Assembly (NCBI GenBank): GCA_964539925.1 | Contig: CAZILB010000032.1 | Coordinates: 1 to 28,045 of the forward strand | Source: DP-20 sp964539925 | GTDB taxonomy: Bacteria > Desulfobacterota > Binatia > UBA9968 | DNA length: 28,045 nt | Reading direction: 5' to 3' | In this document: positions 16,144 through 24,662 of the stretch, piece by piece | Position numbering within the stretch: position 1 is the stretch's first letter | Layout: every line of letters starts with the position of its first letter | The notes under the pieces: generated by a model | Seen by the model: the letters and a program-made list of their open reading frames with translations, nothing else | Told to the model about the DNA's origin: nothing | Database searches by the model: none | Position numbers and translations under genes: made by a program

Positions 16144-18777
16144 ATGGAGTCAACCGTCACGGGCACGCCCGCACCAACCGTTCTTGAGTTCCACGGGGCA
16201 CGCCCGTTGAACGTACCAGTGCCGTCATGGACCGCGCCGCGAAACGGTAATTTATTAATCGAATTGGAACAAGTCGAGCTGCGCGGGCGGTTTTTCTTTC
16301 AAAACGACAAAAAGTTTTTTTTGAAGGGCGTCACCTACGGTCCATTCCGCCCTAACCACTCGGGGGTCCCGTTTCCGGAACCCGAGAAAGTGGAAGTGGA
16401 TTTCGCATTGATGGCCGAGCTTGGGGCCAATTGCTTGCGCACTTTTACACCTCCTCCCAAATGGCTTCTCGAAAGGGCGGCATGGTACGGGCTGCGGGTC
16501 ATCATCGGCATCCCGTGGGCGCAGCACATCTCCTTCTTGGATTCCAAACGAACTCAAACGGAAATTCGCCGAACCATTGCACGCAGCGTAACGGCGTGCA
16601 AACGCCACCCCGCCGTTTTTGCCTATCTCGTCGGCAATGAAATTCCGCCGGAAATCGTCCGCTGGTACGGCGCCGACAAAATCCGCGTTTTTTTGAGCAC
16701 CTTGGTTGATTCGGCCAGGGATGTGGATCCCGGCGCGCTAATTAGCTACGCGAACTTTCCCTCGACCGAATACCTCGACACCGATTTTTTGGACTTCCTG
16801 GCCTTCAACGTTTACCTTCATCATGAAGACAACTTCCGTCGTTACCTGTCGCATCTCCATAATCTCGCGGGAGACCGGCCGCTGGTTCTGACCGAGATCG
16901 GCATTGATTCCATCCGCCAAGGGAGAGCTTCTCAAGCGGAAACGCTCGCCTGGCAGTTACGCGCCGCATTCGAGTCCGGAGTTGCCGGCACGGTAATCTT
17001 TTCGTGGACCGATGATTGGCACGCTTACTCGGGACCCGACGGATTTCAAGTTGACGACTGGGCTTTCGGGTTGGTCGATCGTCACCGCGGTAAGAAACCC
17101 GCATTCATGGCAGTCGAAAAATATTATAGCGGAGTCCTGCCGCCACCGCTTCCCGCCCATCCTAAAGTATCGGTTGTTGTTTGCGTCTATAACGGCCAAC
17201 GAACTATGGACGCGTGTCTCGCATCGCTGGAGAAGCTCAACTATCCAAACTATGAAGTTATTGTCGTCAACGACGGTTCGACGGATGGCACGCGGCAGAT
17301 CGCCGAGGGTTATGATTATATTCGCCTGATCCATCAAGAGAATAAGGGACTCAGCGAAGCCCGCAACGTCGGCATCAGAGCAGCCACGGGCGACATCATC
17401 GCATTTACCGACGCCGATTGCATGGCTGATCCGGATTGGCTGACTCACTTGGTCGCGCGGTTCCAGTCATCGGAGTTTGGCGCTGTCGGCGGGCCGAACT
17501 TGACGCCGCCGGACGACTCGTTCGTCGCCTCCTGCGTTGCGGTGTCGCCGGGCGCGCCGACCCACGTTTTGCTGGACGATGAAGTCGCCGAACACATCCC
17601 AGGTTGCAACATGGCCTTTCGGCGCGAAGCCTTGGAGGCCATTGACGGATTTGATCCGATTTTTCGCGCCGCCGGCGACGACGTGGATCTCTGCTGGCGT
17701 TTGCAGAACAAGGGCTACAAGATCGGTTTCAGTCCGGCCGCGGTGGTATGGCACTTTCGCCGCAACACCATTCGAGATTACCTTAAACAGCAACGAGGAT
17801 ACGGCAAGGCGGAAACGTTTCTCTTCTTCAAGCATCCTTCGCGCTTTAACGTGCTCGGGCAATCGCGTTGGTTCGGGCGCATCTATGGCGACTTGTCCTC
17901 CTATCTTTTGAACCACCAGCCGAGAATCTATTCCGGCGTTTTTGGCCGCGGGCTGTTTCAGACGCTTTACCAGCCGTCTCCTTCGATCGTCTCCTGCCTG
18001 CCCCTGACGCTTGAATGGAACGTGCTTTCGCTCGCGCTCCTCGTCTGCGCTTTCGCGTTCGGCGGTTTATTCTGGCTCGGCGTTGCGCCTTTCATGTTGA
18101 CGTTGAGCCGTTGTTTTGTGAGTGCCTCCAGGGCGCGCATCGCGCCAAAATTCCGCGGACTCCCGGCGACTCTTTTGGTCGCATCGTTGATTTACCTGGG
18201 CCCGATCATGCGCACTTTCGAGCGCTATCGCTGGCGCATACGGCGGTTGCGCGAAATTAAGCCCGTGGACCTCAATGGACCTACTCAGGAGCCGCAAATT
18301 TCGTGGAGTGAGCGCGCTTTTTGTCTGTCTTACTGGAACGAGAGCGGGCAGGAAAAAGAATCGCTGCTGCACGCCGTGATGGATTTCCTTTTGCCGCGAA
18401 AGTATCTGATTGCCATGGATCAGGGATGGAGCGGGTGGGATTTGGAAATTTGCCAGGGACCTTGGGCGAAAGCTCAAGTCAAAACAGCAACGGAAAATCA
18501 TGGCGGTAGCAAACGAGTTCTGCGGGTTCGCTGTGCACTTAGGATGTCCCGGATCTCTGTCGCGTTTCTGTGGACCTACGCCACGGTGGCGGCAGTGGCG
18601 ATGTTTATCGGATTGCCGGTGGTGGCTGCGGCCGCGGCCTTCATCGGCTGGGCTCATGGCAGCGCGATTGTCTACCAGAAGTTACGACTCGGCCACCTTC
18701 TGTATCACGTTTTTGAAGCCCTCGCGCATAAACTCGACTTCGTGCCGATTCAGAACTCATCGGAAGAGATGCTGTAA
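16144..18777 (+). CDS. Glycoside hydrolase-GT2 glycosyltransferase fusion, membrane protein
   Basis: This 877-residue bifunctional protein has three parts. Residues about 45-330 form a clan-A-like (GH2/GH5/GH17-type) TIM barrel: GVTYGPF, NCLRTFTPPP, GLRVIIGIPW, acid/base pair NE at 165-166 (YLVGNEIPPE) and nucleophile Glu251 (LTEIGID). Residues about 341-570 are a GT2 domain: VSVVVCVYN, Asp377 (VVNDGST), DAD at 423-425, IPGCNMAFRREAL, the acidic pair GDD (511-513) and QQRGYGKAE like the Q-x-x-R-W motif of processive synthases. Membrane segments follow (about 624-655, 672-690, 803-837) with an unassigned domain at 715-800. There is no signal peptide and no helix between GH and GT, so both should be cytoplasmic. 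GAAGAG precedes the ATG. I infer polymer synthesis with a built-in hydrolase or transglycosylase. Confidence 0.8.
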   Translation: MESTVTGTPAPTVLEFHGARPLNVPVPSWTAPRNGNLLIELEQVELRGRFFFQNDKKFFLKGVTYGPFRPNHSGVPFPEPEKVEVDFALMAELGANCLRTFTPPPKWLLERAAWYGLRVIIGIPWAQHISFLDSKRTQTEIRRTIARSVTACKRHPAVFAYLVGNEIPPEIVRWYGADKIRVFLSTLVDSARDVDPGALISYANFPSTEYLDTDFLDFLAFNVYLHHEDNFRRYLSHLHNLAGDRPLVLTEIGIDSIRQGRASQAETLAWQLRAAFESGVAGTVIFSWTDDWHAYSGPDGFQVDDWAFGLVDRHRGKKPAFMAVEKYYSGVLPPPLPAHPKVSVVVCVYNGQRTMDACLASLEKLNYPNYEVIVVNDGSTDGTRQIAEGYDYIRLIHQENKGLSEARNVGIRAATGDIIAFTDADCMADPDWLTHLVARFQSSEFGAVGGPNLTPPDDSFVASCVAVSPGAPTHVLLDDEVAEHIPGCNMAFRREALEAIDGFDPIFRAAGDDVDLCWRLQNKGYKIGFSPAAVVWHFRRNTIRDYLKQQRGYGKAETFLFFKHPSRFNVLGQSRWFGRIYGDLSSYLLNHQPRIYSGVFGRGLFQTLYQPSPSIVSCLPLTLEWNVLSLALLVCAFAFGGLFWLGVAPFMLTLSRCFVSASRARIAPKFRGLPATLLVASLIYLGPIMRTFERYRWRIRRLREIKPVDLNGPTQEPQISWSERAFCLSYWNESGQEKESLLHAVMDFLLPRKYLIAMDQGWSGWDLEICQGPWAKAQVKTATENHGGSKRVLRVRCALRMSRISVAFLWTYATVAAVAMFIGLPVVAAAAAFIGWAHGSAIVYQKLRLGHLLYHVFEALAHKLDFVPIQNSSEEML

Positions 18778-18790
18778 GCGTATACTGCTT

Positions 18791-20572
18791 ATGAAATACA
18801 CGGTCCTTTCCTACCTGAAGCCGTACGGGCCAGCCTTCGTTTTCGCTGTTGGTCAGGTTCTTCTTATCAGCGCGCTTGAGCTCCTCAAGCCTTGGCCGCT
18901 CAAGATCATCATTGACAATGTTTTGAGCGGCAATCCCCTGCCATGGAAATTTGCGCTTAATTGGTCATCACAGACCCTTCTCATATCCGCCTGCATAGGG
19001 TTAGTGCTTGTATACCTGCTTGTGGGTGGGCTGCGCCTCCTAAACGACTATACGACCATTCGTATCGGTCAAAATATGGTCAATGATCTGCGTCGCGACC
19101 TCTACAGCCACATGCAACGCCTCTCGCTGTCCTTTTATCACCGGCAGCAGATCGGCGATCTTATGTATCGGGTCACCGCCGATACGCTGGGACTCCAGAC
19201 ACTCACGATGAACGGACTTTTTGCGATACTCTCTGCTTCAGTTCTGTTGGGCGGGATGTTAATCGTTATGCTTTGGGTCGATTGGTACCTGACCCTTTTG
19301 GCTCTGGCCGTGTGCCCAGCGCTTTTCTGCGCCATCGCGCTTTTGAATAAAAGAATATTCTTGGCCGCGACGGAGGCTCGGCAGAAGCAAAGCAGCGTTT
19401 ATTCTGTAGTCCAGCGAACACTCTCGGGAATGCGCGTCATCCAGGCTTTCACGAAAGAAGAGGACGAGGGGCAGCGATTTCTTCAAGCGAGCACGGATAG
19501 CCTTGCCGCAGATTTACGGCTTTATAACCTGCAAAATTTTTATTATGCCGTCATCAATCTAACGATCGCCGCCGGAACTGCCGCCATACTGTGGCTCGGC
19601 ACCCAGCACGTCCTTTCCGGCGACCTTTCGGTAGGAGAAATGATTGTGTTTATCTCCTATCTCGCATCCCTGTATGCCCCCCTTAATAGTATTTTTCAGA
19701 CGTACGGTCTGGTTCAGAGCGCCAAGGTTGGCGTGCGTCGAGCCTTTGAGATCTTGGAGTCGGAAGAGAGCGTGGCGGAGGGTTGTAGAATCTTCCGGCC
19801 TACTAGAGCAAAAGGACAGATTTTGTTCGAAGACGTGTTATTTGGCTATGACGCGTCACGGCCCGTTCTCAAAAACATTAACCTGCGGATCGCAGCGGGA
19901 AAAAAGATTGCGATTGTCGGCCCGACCGGTAGCGGAAAGTCAACTTTGGTGAGTCTCCTGCCGCGCTTTTACGATCCACAGTCGGGCCGAATAAAGATCG
20001 ACGGGGTCGATATTCGTGAGTTCCAGCTGAAATCGCTGCGTCACAACATTGCCATGATTCTTCAGCCACCACTGGTGTTTCCCATCGCCATTCGGGACAA
20101 CATTGCGTACGGTCGGCCCGGGGCGTCTATAGAAGAGATCATTTCCGCAGCGCGTGTAGCCCAGGTTCACGATTTTATCGAGACGCTTCCCGAGAAGTAT
20201 GACACCGTAGTGAGCGAGCAGGGATCCACTTTGTCGGAAGGACAGAAATTGCGCCTCACGATCGCCCGGGGAATTCTTCTCGATGCACCCATCCTGATTC
20301 TGGACGAACCCACTTCCTCACTGGATTCTGAGACCGAAGCGCTGATCATGGAAGGTCTGGAACGCTTAATGGCTGACCGCACGACCTTCATTATCGCTCA
20401 CCGTCTCTCGACCGTTCGGCAAGCGGACTTGATCGTCGTTGTCCGAGGAGGAGAAATCGTTGAACAAGGAAACTTTTTTGAGCTCATACGCGCACGCGGC
20501 CCGTTTGCGTCGCTTTATCAAACCCAATTTGGCCTGTACGAAGAAGAGCGTAAGCTCCGTCTAGTCAAATAA
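18791..20572 (+). CDS. ABC exporter half-transporter, MsbA/NdvA-like
   Basis: This 593-residue protein has an N-terminal six-helix membrane domain (about 12-310) and a C-terminal nucleotide-binding domain. Walker A is GPTGSGKST (377-385), Q-loop Gln425, signature LSEGQ (481-485, a Gly-to-Glu variant of LSGGQ), Walker B ILILDEP (501-507) and H-loop His537. The ATG at 18791 is 13 nt after the GH-GT2 stop; an open frame extending upstream is only overlap with that gene. Type IV half-transporters export lipids, lipid-linked glycans or cyclic glucans (MsbA, NdvA/ChvA). Position next to the synthase points to export of its product. Confidence 0.9.
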   Translation: MKYTVLSYLKPYGPAFVFAVGQVLLISALELLKPWPLKIIIDNVLSGNPLPWKFALNWSSQTLLISACIGLVLVYLLVGGLRLLNDYTTIRIGQNMVNDLRRDLYSHMQRLSLSFYHRQQIGDLMYRVTADTLGLQTLTMNGLFAILSASVLLGGMLIVMLWVDWYLTLLALAVCPALFCAIALLNKRIFLAATEARQKQSSVYSVVQRTLSGMRVIQAFTKEEDEGQRFLQASTDSLAADLRLYNLQNFYYAVINLTIAAGTAAILWLGTQHVLSGDLSVGEMIVFISYLASLYAPLNSIFQTYGLVQSAKVGVRRAFEILESEESVAEGCRIFRPTRAKGQILFEDVLFGYDASRPVLKNINLRIAAGKKIAIVGPTGSGKSTLVSLLPRFYDPQSGRIKIDGVDIREFQLKSLRHNIAMILQPPLVFPIAIRDNIAYGRPGASIEEIISAARVAQVHDFIETLPEKYDTVVSEQGSTLSEGQKLRLTIARGILLDAPILILDEPTSSLDSETEALIMEGLERLMADRTTFIIAHRLSTVRQADLIVVVRGGEIVEQGNFFELIRARGPFASLYQTQFGLYEEERKLRLVK

Positions 20573-20621
20573 CATAGGTGACCACCTTGACGCTTTGAAC
20601 AGAGCAAGGACGGATCGTAAC

Positions 20622-21365
20622 ATGCCACAACTACCCGATTTGACCGACCCACGTTATCGAGATGAAGTTGGCTGGTTTCTACATCATGCAAAACATCACC
20701 GCGATAAATTCGGCGGTTCCTATGACGCCGAACGGGTTGCCTATTCCCGCCTCTTGCTCGACGAGGTGCTCCGCTTTGCGGAGCGAGATGCAAAATGGTT
20801 ATCGGACAAAACCGTCGTAAGCATCGGCTGCGGCTGCACGTGCGACCTCTCAGCGTTTCCCGCCGCGGTTAAAATTGGCATCGATCCGCTGCTTTACGTC
20901 TACCAGAAACTCGGATTGCTGATGCCCGACGAAGCAGGCACCTGCACCGTCCATCTGTCGCTGGGCGCCGAGAACCTCCCGCTCTTGGATGACTTTGCCG
21001 ACTTGGTAATCTGCCGCAATGCTCTCGATCACATGCCGGATCCCCAAGTCGGATTGAAAGAAATGGCGAGGATTCTTACGAATGACGGCGCATTATTCGT
21101 GAGCGTCGACATTGGCGGATTGCCGACCCCGGACGAGCCAACCGTATTCTCAGTCGATAGTCTTTGCCAATTGCTGGAAGAGGATTTCCAGGTCGTTAGA
21201 CTCGACGACAATTACCCGCCGCATAGCGTCGGCCGGACCTGCAGCTTGAGAGTTCTGGCGCGAAAAAGGCCGCGAGCGAACCACTTCATTGATAAGGCGA
21301 AAATTCTACTTGCTTACGAAGCGCACTTAGCCGAAGAGATGGCCAGATCGAGAATACGCGTCTGA
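20622..21365 (+). CDS. Class I SAM-dependent methyltransferase
   Basis: This 247-residue protein has a class I Rossmann methyltransferase core: VVSIGCGCTCDLSAFP (motif I, 65-80), the acidic IGIDP (85-89), ADLVICRNALDHMPDP (126-141, the motif IV/post-I equivalent) and GALFVSVDIG (156-165). The family is the generic Methyltransf_11/25 type. The ATG at 20622 is preferred; a TTG at 20595 is in frame but weaker. It lies between the exporter and the GT-B genes and probably methylates a sugar or lipid intermediate. The substrate is not deducible. Confidence 0.8.
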   Translation: MPQLPDLTDPRYRDEVGWFLHHAKHHRDKFGGSYDAERVAYSRLLLDEVLRFAERDAKWLSDKTVVSIGCGCTCDLSAFPAAVKIGIDPLLYVYQKLGLLMPDEAGTCTVHLSLGAENLPLLDDFADLVICRNALDHMPDPQVGLKEMARILTNDGALFVSVDIGGLPTPDEPTVFSVDSLCQLLEEDFQVVRLDDNYPPHSVGRTCSLRVLARKRPRANHFIDKAKILLAYEAHLAEEMARSRIRV

Positions 21366-21391
21366 CAATCGACAATCCATACAACGGGCTC

Positions 21392-22657
21392 ATGGAAACC
21401 GAAGCCCTAAACCACTCGAGAAGCAAAATCCGAGCGGGCGTACGGCCACGCCTGGTCGTTCTCGGAATATTGGGGGAGATACCGCTCGCAGGTGTGGTTT
21501 GGCAGGTACTCCATTATGTTGAGGGCTTTCGCAGATTGGGCTTTGATGTTTACTACATCGAAGATACAGGCAACTGGCCCTATGATCCCGACCAGAATAC
21601 TATTACGGACGACTGCGCCTACACGGTCAACTTTATCGGTCACTTGATGGCAGCCTACGGCTTGCCGGATCGCTGGTCGTATCGGCTGGGAGCGCATGGC
21701 AGCCGCATTTTCGGACTTTCCGAGTCCCAATTCCATCAATTGTTCAGGGAAGCCGACGTTCTCGTCAACGTCACTGGCTCGACCGTATTGCGACCTGAAC
21801 ATCTGCAAATCCCTATACGCATCTATCTCGAAACCGATCCGGTGTTCCCTCAGATCGAAATCGCTAAAAACAACCCATTCTATCGAGACTTGCTCGAGGC
21901 CCATACGCACCATTTCACTTACGCAGAAAATCTGGGCGCGTCGGATTGTGGCGTTCCGGTGGGGCGCTTTAGTTACCACCCGACACGCCAGCCGGTTGTA
22001 CTTGACTGGTGGGCCCCCTCATCTCTGCCATCTGAGGTATCGAATGACTGTTTCACAACAATTGCCAATTGGCGACAATCCGGTAAAGATCTCGAGTGGA
22101 AAGGCGAGACCTACACCTGGAGCAAACACTACGAGTTTCTTAAGTTTATCGATCTCCCACGCCGAAGCAAACAGCCGTTGGAGCTAGCTCTTGCGTTAAA
22201 GGGCGACACCGGAAACGGGGACAAACCTTGGGCAAGCTTGAACCCAGAGGAAGCCGAAACCATCCGGATGCTGACCGAGTACGGCTGGCGAACCGTAAGC
22301 GGCATGAGTCTTTCAAAACAGATCGCGCCGTACCGCAATTACATCTTGAGTTCCCGGGGCGAGTTTACGGTTGCAAAAGACCAAAACGTGCGCCTTCGCA
22401 GCGGCTGGTTCAGCGACCGAAGCGCCTGTTATCTTGCGGCGGGGCGGCCGGTCATCACCCAGGACACGGGATTCGGAAAATTTCTACCTACCGGCAAAGG
22501 GCTCTTTTCGTTCAAAACCATAGAGGAGATCGTTACGGCGATGGAGCTCGTCAATGCCGACTACCAAAGGCATAGTCGCGCTGCGCAGGCTATCGCCGAA
22601 GAATACTTCGGCGCCGAAAAAGTCCTACGCAAGATGCTGGATGATCTCGGCTTTTGA
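21392..22657 (+). CDS. GT-B-like glycosyltransferase family protein (copy 1)
   Basis: This 421-residue protein looks like a GT-B glycosyltransferase. The N-terminal half begins with a strand-loop-helix (LVVLGILGEIPLAGVVWQVLHYVEGFRRLGFDVYYIED). The C-terminal half has a donor-site-like block at 337-372, with GWFSDRSACYLAAGRPVITQDTGF and then LPTGKGLFSF, like the C-terminal glycosyltransferase-1 region. No DxD or GT2 motif is present. It is paralogous to the next gene, sharing the block, the YxxF/YIDLP region and the C-terminal helix AEEYF...KVLRKML. It lies 26 nt after the methyltransferase gene. I do not recognise a characterised member of this family; donor and acceptor are unknown. Confidence 0.65.
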   Translation: METEALNHSRSKIRAGVRPRLVVLGILGEIPLAGVVWQVLHYVEGFRRLGFDVYYIEDTGNWPYDPDQNTITDDCAYTVNFIGHLMAAYGLPDRWSYRLGAHGSRIFGLSESQFHQLFREADVLVNVTGSTVLRPEHLQIPIRIYLETDPVFPQIEIAKNNPFYRDLLEAHTHHFTYAENLGASDCGVPVGRFSYHPTRQPVVLDWWAPSSLPSEVSNDCFTTIANWRQSGKDLEWKGETYTWSKHYEFLKFIDLPRRSKQPLELALALKGDTGNGDKPWASLNPEEAETIRMLTEYGWRTVSGMSLSKQIAPYRNYILSSRGEFTVAKDQNVRLRSGWFSDRSACYLAAGRPVITQDTGFGKFLPTGKGLFSFKTIEEIVTAMELVNADYQRHSRAAQAIAEEYFGAEKVLRKMLDDLGF

Positions 22658-22738
22658 AAAAGGTCGTGAATTTGTCGCCTGTTCCATGTCAATACCGCGC
22701 CGATCGGTTCCTTCGATGATCTGAGTTCCTGAACTGAC

Positions 22739-23914
22739 ATGCTGATGGCATCCAAGCTGCGTATCGTCCTTGCCAACGGCGGATCTCTCGCGCGCTATCC
22801 ACAAGGCGGGGGCCATTGGAGCTGTTTTCTGCAATATCTTTTCGGCCTGACCGCTCTGGGGCACGATATGTTCTGGCTTGAAGTGTTGGAGTCCAGTGGA
22901 AATAGTGCTCAAGACCAACAGCGAATTGAGACCTTTTTTCGGCGCTTCAACGGCTACGGTGTAGCTGGACGTTGTGCAGTACTCTTGTACGACCGTGACG
23001 TAAATGAGCCGTCACTCGAGCAGGCGCGCGCCTACGGAATGAGTACACAGCAGATTAGAGAAATCGCCCAAACCGCGGACCTTGTGTGGGATTTTGCCTG
23101 TGGATTGAGCGAGCCCCTCTTGTCGCTCTTCAGATGGAGGGTGCTGATCGACGGTGACCCAGGTCATCTGCAGGTGTCAGCGCTGACCTTGGACATGGGC
23201 ATCCGCAACCACGATGTTTTCCTAACTGCGGGGACTAAACTCAACGACGGTGACTGCGAAGTGCCTGCGCTGGGTGTGAAGTGGCGTACTTTCATCCAGT
23301 TTGTCTATTTGCCCATGTGGAATGTCGCGCCTGATCCAGGCCGACATGCGCCCTTCACTTCGGTCACCCATTGGACCTGGGAGGAACTGGAGCTTAAGGG
23401 ACGAATCTTGAGTGTTTCCAAGCGCGCTGCATATCTGAACTATATCGATTTGCCCAAACAAGCTCGGCGTCCGTTTGAGCTTGCGGCAAATATTCATCCA
23501 GCAGACGATACTGGCGATCGTGAGTTGCTGCTCGCGCACGGTTGGAGCCTACCGCACCCCTACCGCGTTGCCGGAACGCTGGCATCCTACCGGAGGTACA
23601 TTAAGCGTTCACGCGCGGAATTCCAGTGTCCGAAACCTGTCCACACACAACTCAAAACCGGCTGGTTCAGCGATCGTAGCGCCGCCTACCTGGCCACCGG
23701 ACGACCCGTGCTCGCCGAGGACACCGGTTTTAGCGAGCATCTCCCCACCGGCCGCGGCTTGCTGACCTTCAAGAACCGGGCCGAGGCGGCGGCCGGCGTG
23801 CAAGAAATCGACGGCAACTATCCGCGGCACATGCGAGCCGCTCGAGAACTGGCCGAGCAGTATCTCAGCTCTGAAAAGTGGCTCCCGCGCATGCTGGGCG
23901 CGTGCGGCTGGTGA
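22739..23914 (+). CDS. GT-B-like glycosyltransferase family protein (copy 2)
   Basis: This 391-residue paralogue of the preceding gene opens with LRIVLANGGSLARYPQGGGHWSCFLQYLFGL, a glycine-rich loop suited to GT-B acceptor-side folds. It keeps the block GWFSDRSAAYLATGRPVLAEDTGF and LPTGRGLLTF at 308-344 and the tail AEQYLSSEKWLPRMLGACGW. The N-terminal domains of the copies differ far more than the C-terminal ones, as expected for shared donor and different acceptor. The start is ATG 22739 or 22745; no strong ribosome binding site is seen. An 81-nt spacer precedes it with nothing recognisable. A scrap of a third paralogue lies at 27013-27111. Confidence 0.65.
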   Translation: MLMASKLRIVLANGGSLARYPQGGGHWSCFLQYLFGLTALGHDMFWLEVLESSGNSAQDQQRIETFFRRFNGYGVAGRCAVLLYDRDVNEPSLEQARAYGMSTQQIREIAQTADLVWDFACGLSEPLLSLFRWRVLIDGDPGHLQVSALTLDMGIRNHDVFLTAGTKLNDGDCEVPALGVKWRTFIQFVYLPMWNVAPDPGRHAPFTSVTHWTWEELELKGRILSVSKRAAYLNYIDLPKQARRPFELAANIHPADDTGDRELLLAHGWSLPHPYRVAGTLASYRRYIKRSRAEFQCPKPVHTQLKTGWFSDRSAAYLATGRPVLAEDTGFSEHLPTGRGLLTFKNRAEAAAGVQEIDGNYPRHMRAARELAEQYLSSEKWLPRMLGACGW

Positions 23915-23963
23915 GACCACGCCTTGGAGATCAGAAACAGAGACAAAACTCGGAGAGAACGAA

Positions 23964-24641
23964 ATGCAGCGACTGACAATGGTCTTCGTCGTCGGACTGA
24001 TCCTTCAGGCGATGAGCGCAACAGCGTGCGCCAATGCCGTATATACGAGCCGGCATCACGATTATCGAGTAGAGGCGCTCTTCGGCGAGCTGCACCACCC
24101 CTGGGGGCTCGCTTTCCTGCCGAGTGGGCGGATGCTCGTAACGGAACAGGCCGGCTACCTCAACCTGCTAGATCCCGCCAACGGCAGGCGCAAGCTGGTA
24201 GAGGGAACCCCGCCGGTGGCCGCCGTCGGACAAGGCGGGTTGCTCGATGTGGCTCTGCACCCGAATTTCGAATCCAACCGCCTGGTTCACCTGAGCTATG
24301 CGGTCGGCGGCGAAGGCGGCTATGCGACCCAGGTGGGTCGAGGCCAGCTCCGGCGAGGCCGGTTAAAAAACTCCGAGGTGCTGTTCGCCATCCCGTTTGC
24401 GCCCGGCAACATGCAATTCGGCTTGCGCCTGGCTTTCGATCACAACGGATATTTGTTCGTCACTGCCGGCGACCGTCGCGAGGCGCATCGCGCTCAGGAC
24501 CTCGGCAGCTATCATGGCAGTGTCATACGACTGACGGACGACGGGCGCGGCGCGCCCGGCCCACCGCGAAGCTTATTTAAAGGAATATTAAAAACAGAAT
24601 TCGTCATTATCTGTCTCCGTCGTTGGTCGACGGATACATAA
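23964..24641 (+). pseudogene. Truncated PQQ-type sugar dehydrogenase (copy 1)
   Basis: The first 195 codons closely match the intact copy at 25834, roughly 70 % identical by eye. They include the signal peptide (MVFVVGLILQAMSATACANA), HPWGLAFLP, GQGGLLDVALHP and GDRREAHRAQ. Homology stops at about 24548. The remaining 30 residues are unrelated and AT-rich. The blades with GHRNPQGL, HGPRGGDELN and NHGWP are missing, so the beta-propeller cannot close and no activity is expected. GGAGAG precedes the ATG, and the 25 nt upstream of both copies are similar, so the duplication included the leader. Confidence 0.8.
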
Positions 24642-24662
24642 CTCTCGGAGGAGATGAACGCT

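Noticed and set aside
18410..18790. Long N-terminal extension of the ABC exporter
   Set aside because: It lies in another frame inside the GH-GT2 gene. The exporter's natural N-terminus is MKYTVLSYLKPY at 18791.
23924..24580. Arg-rich open frame overlapping the truncated dehydrogenase
   Set aside because: It is an alternate frame of a sequence clearly homologous to the intact dehydrogenase; its composition is typical of a frame shadow.
24549..24650. Insertion sequence or vector contamination at the AT-rich junction with AAGCTT and GAATTC
   Set aside because: Two six-base sites can occur by chance. No transposase, terminal inverted repeats or vector-like sequence is visible.
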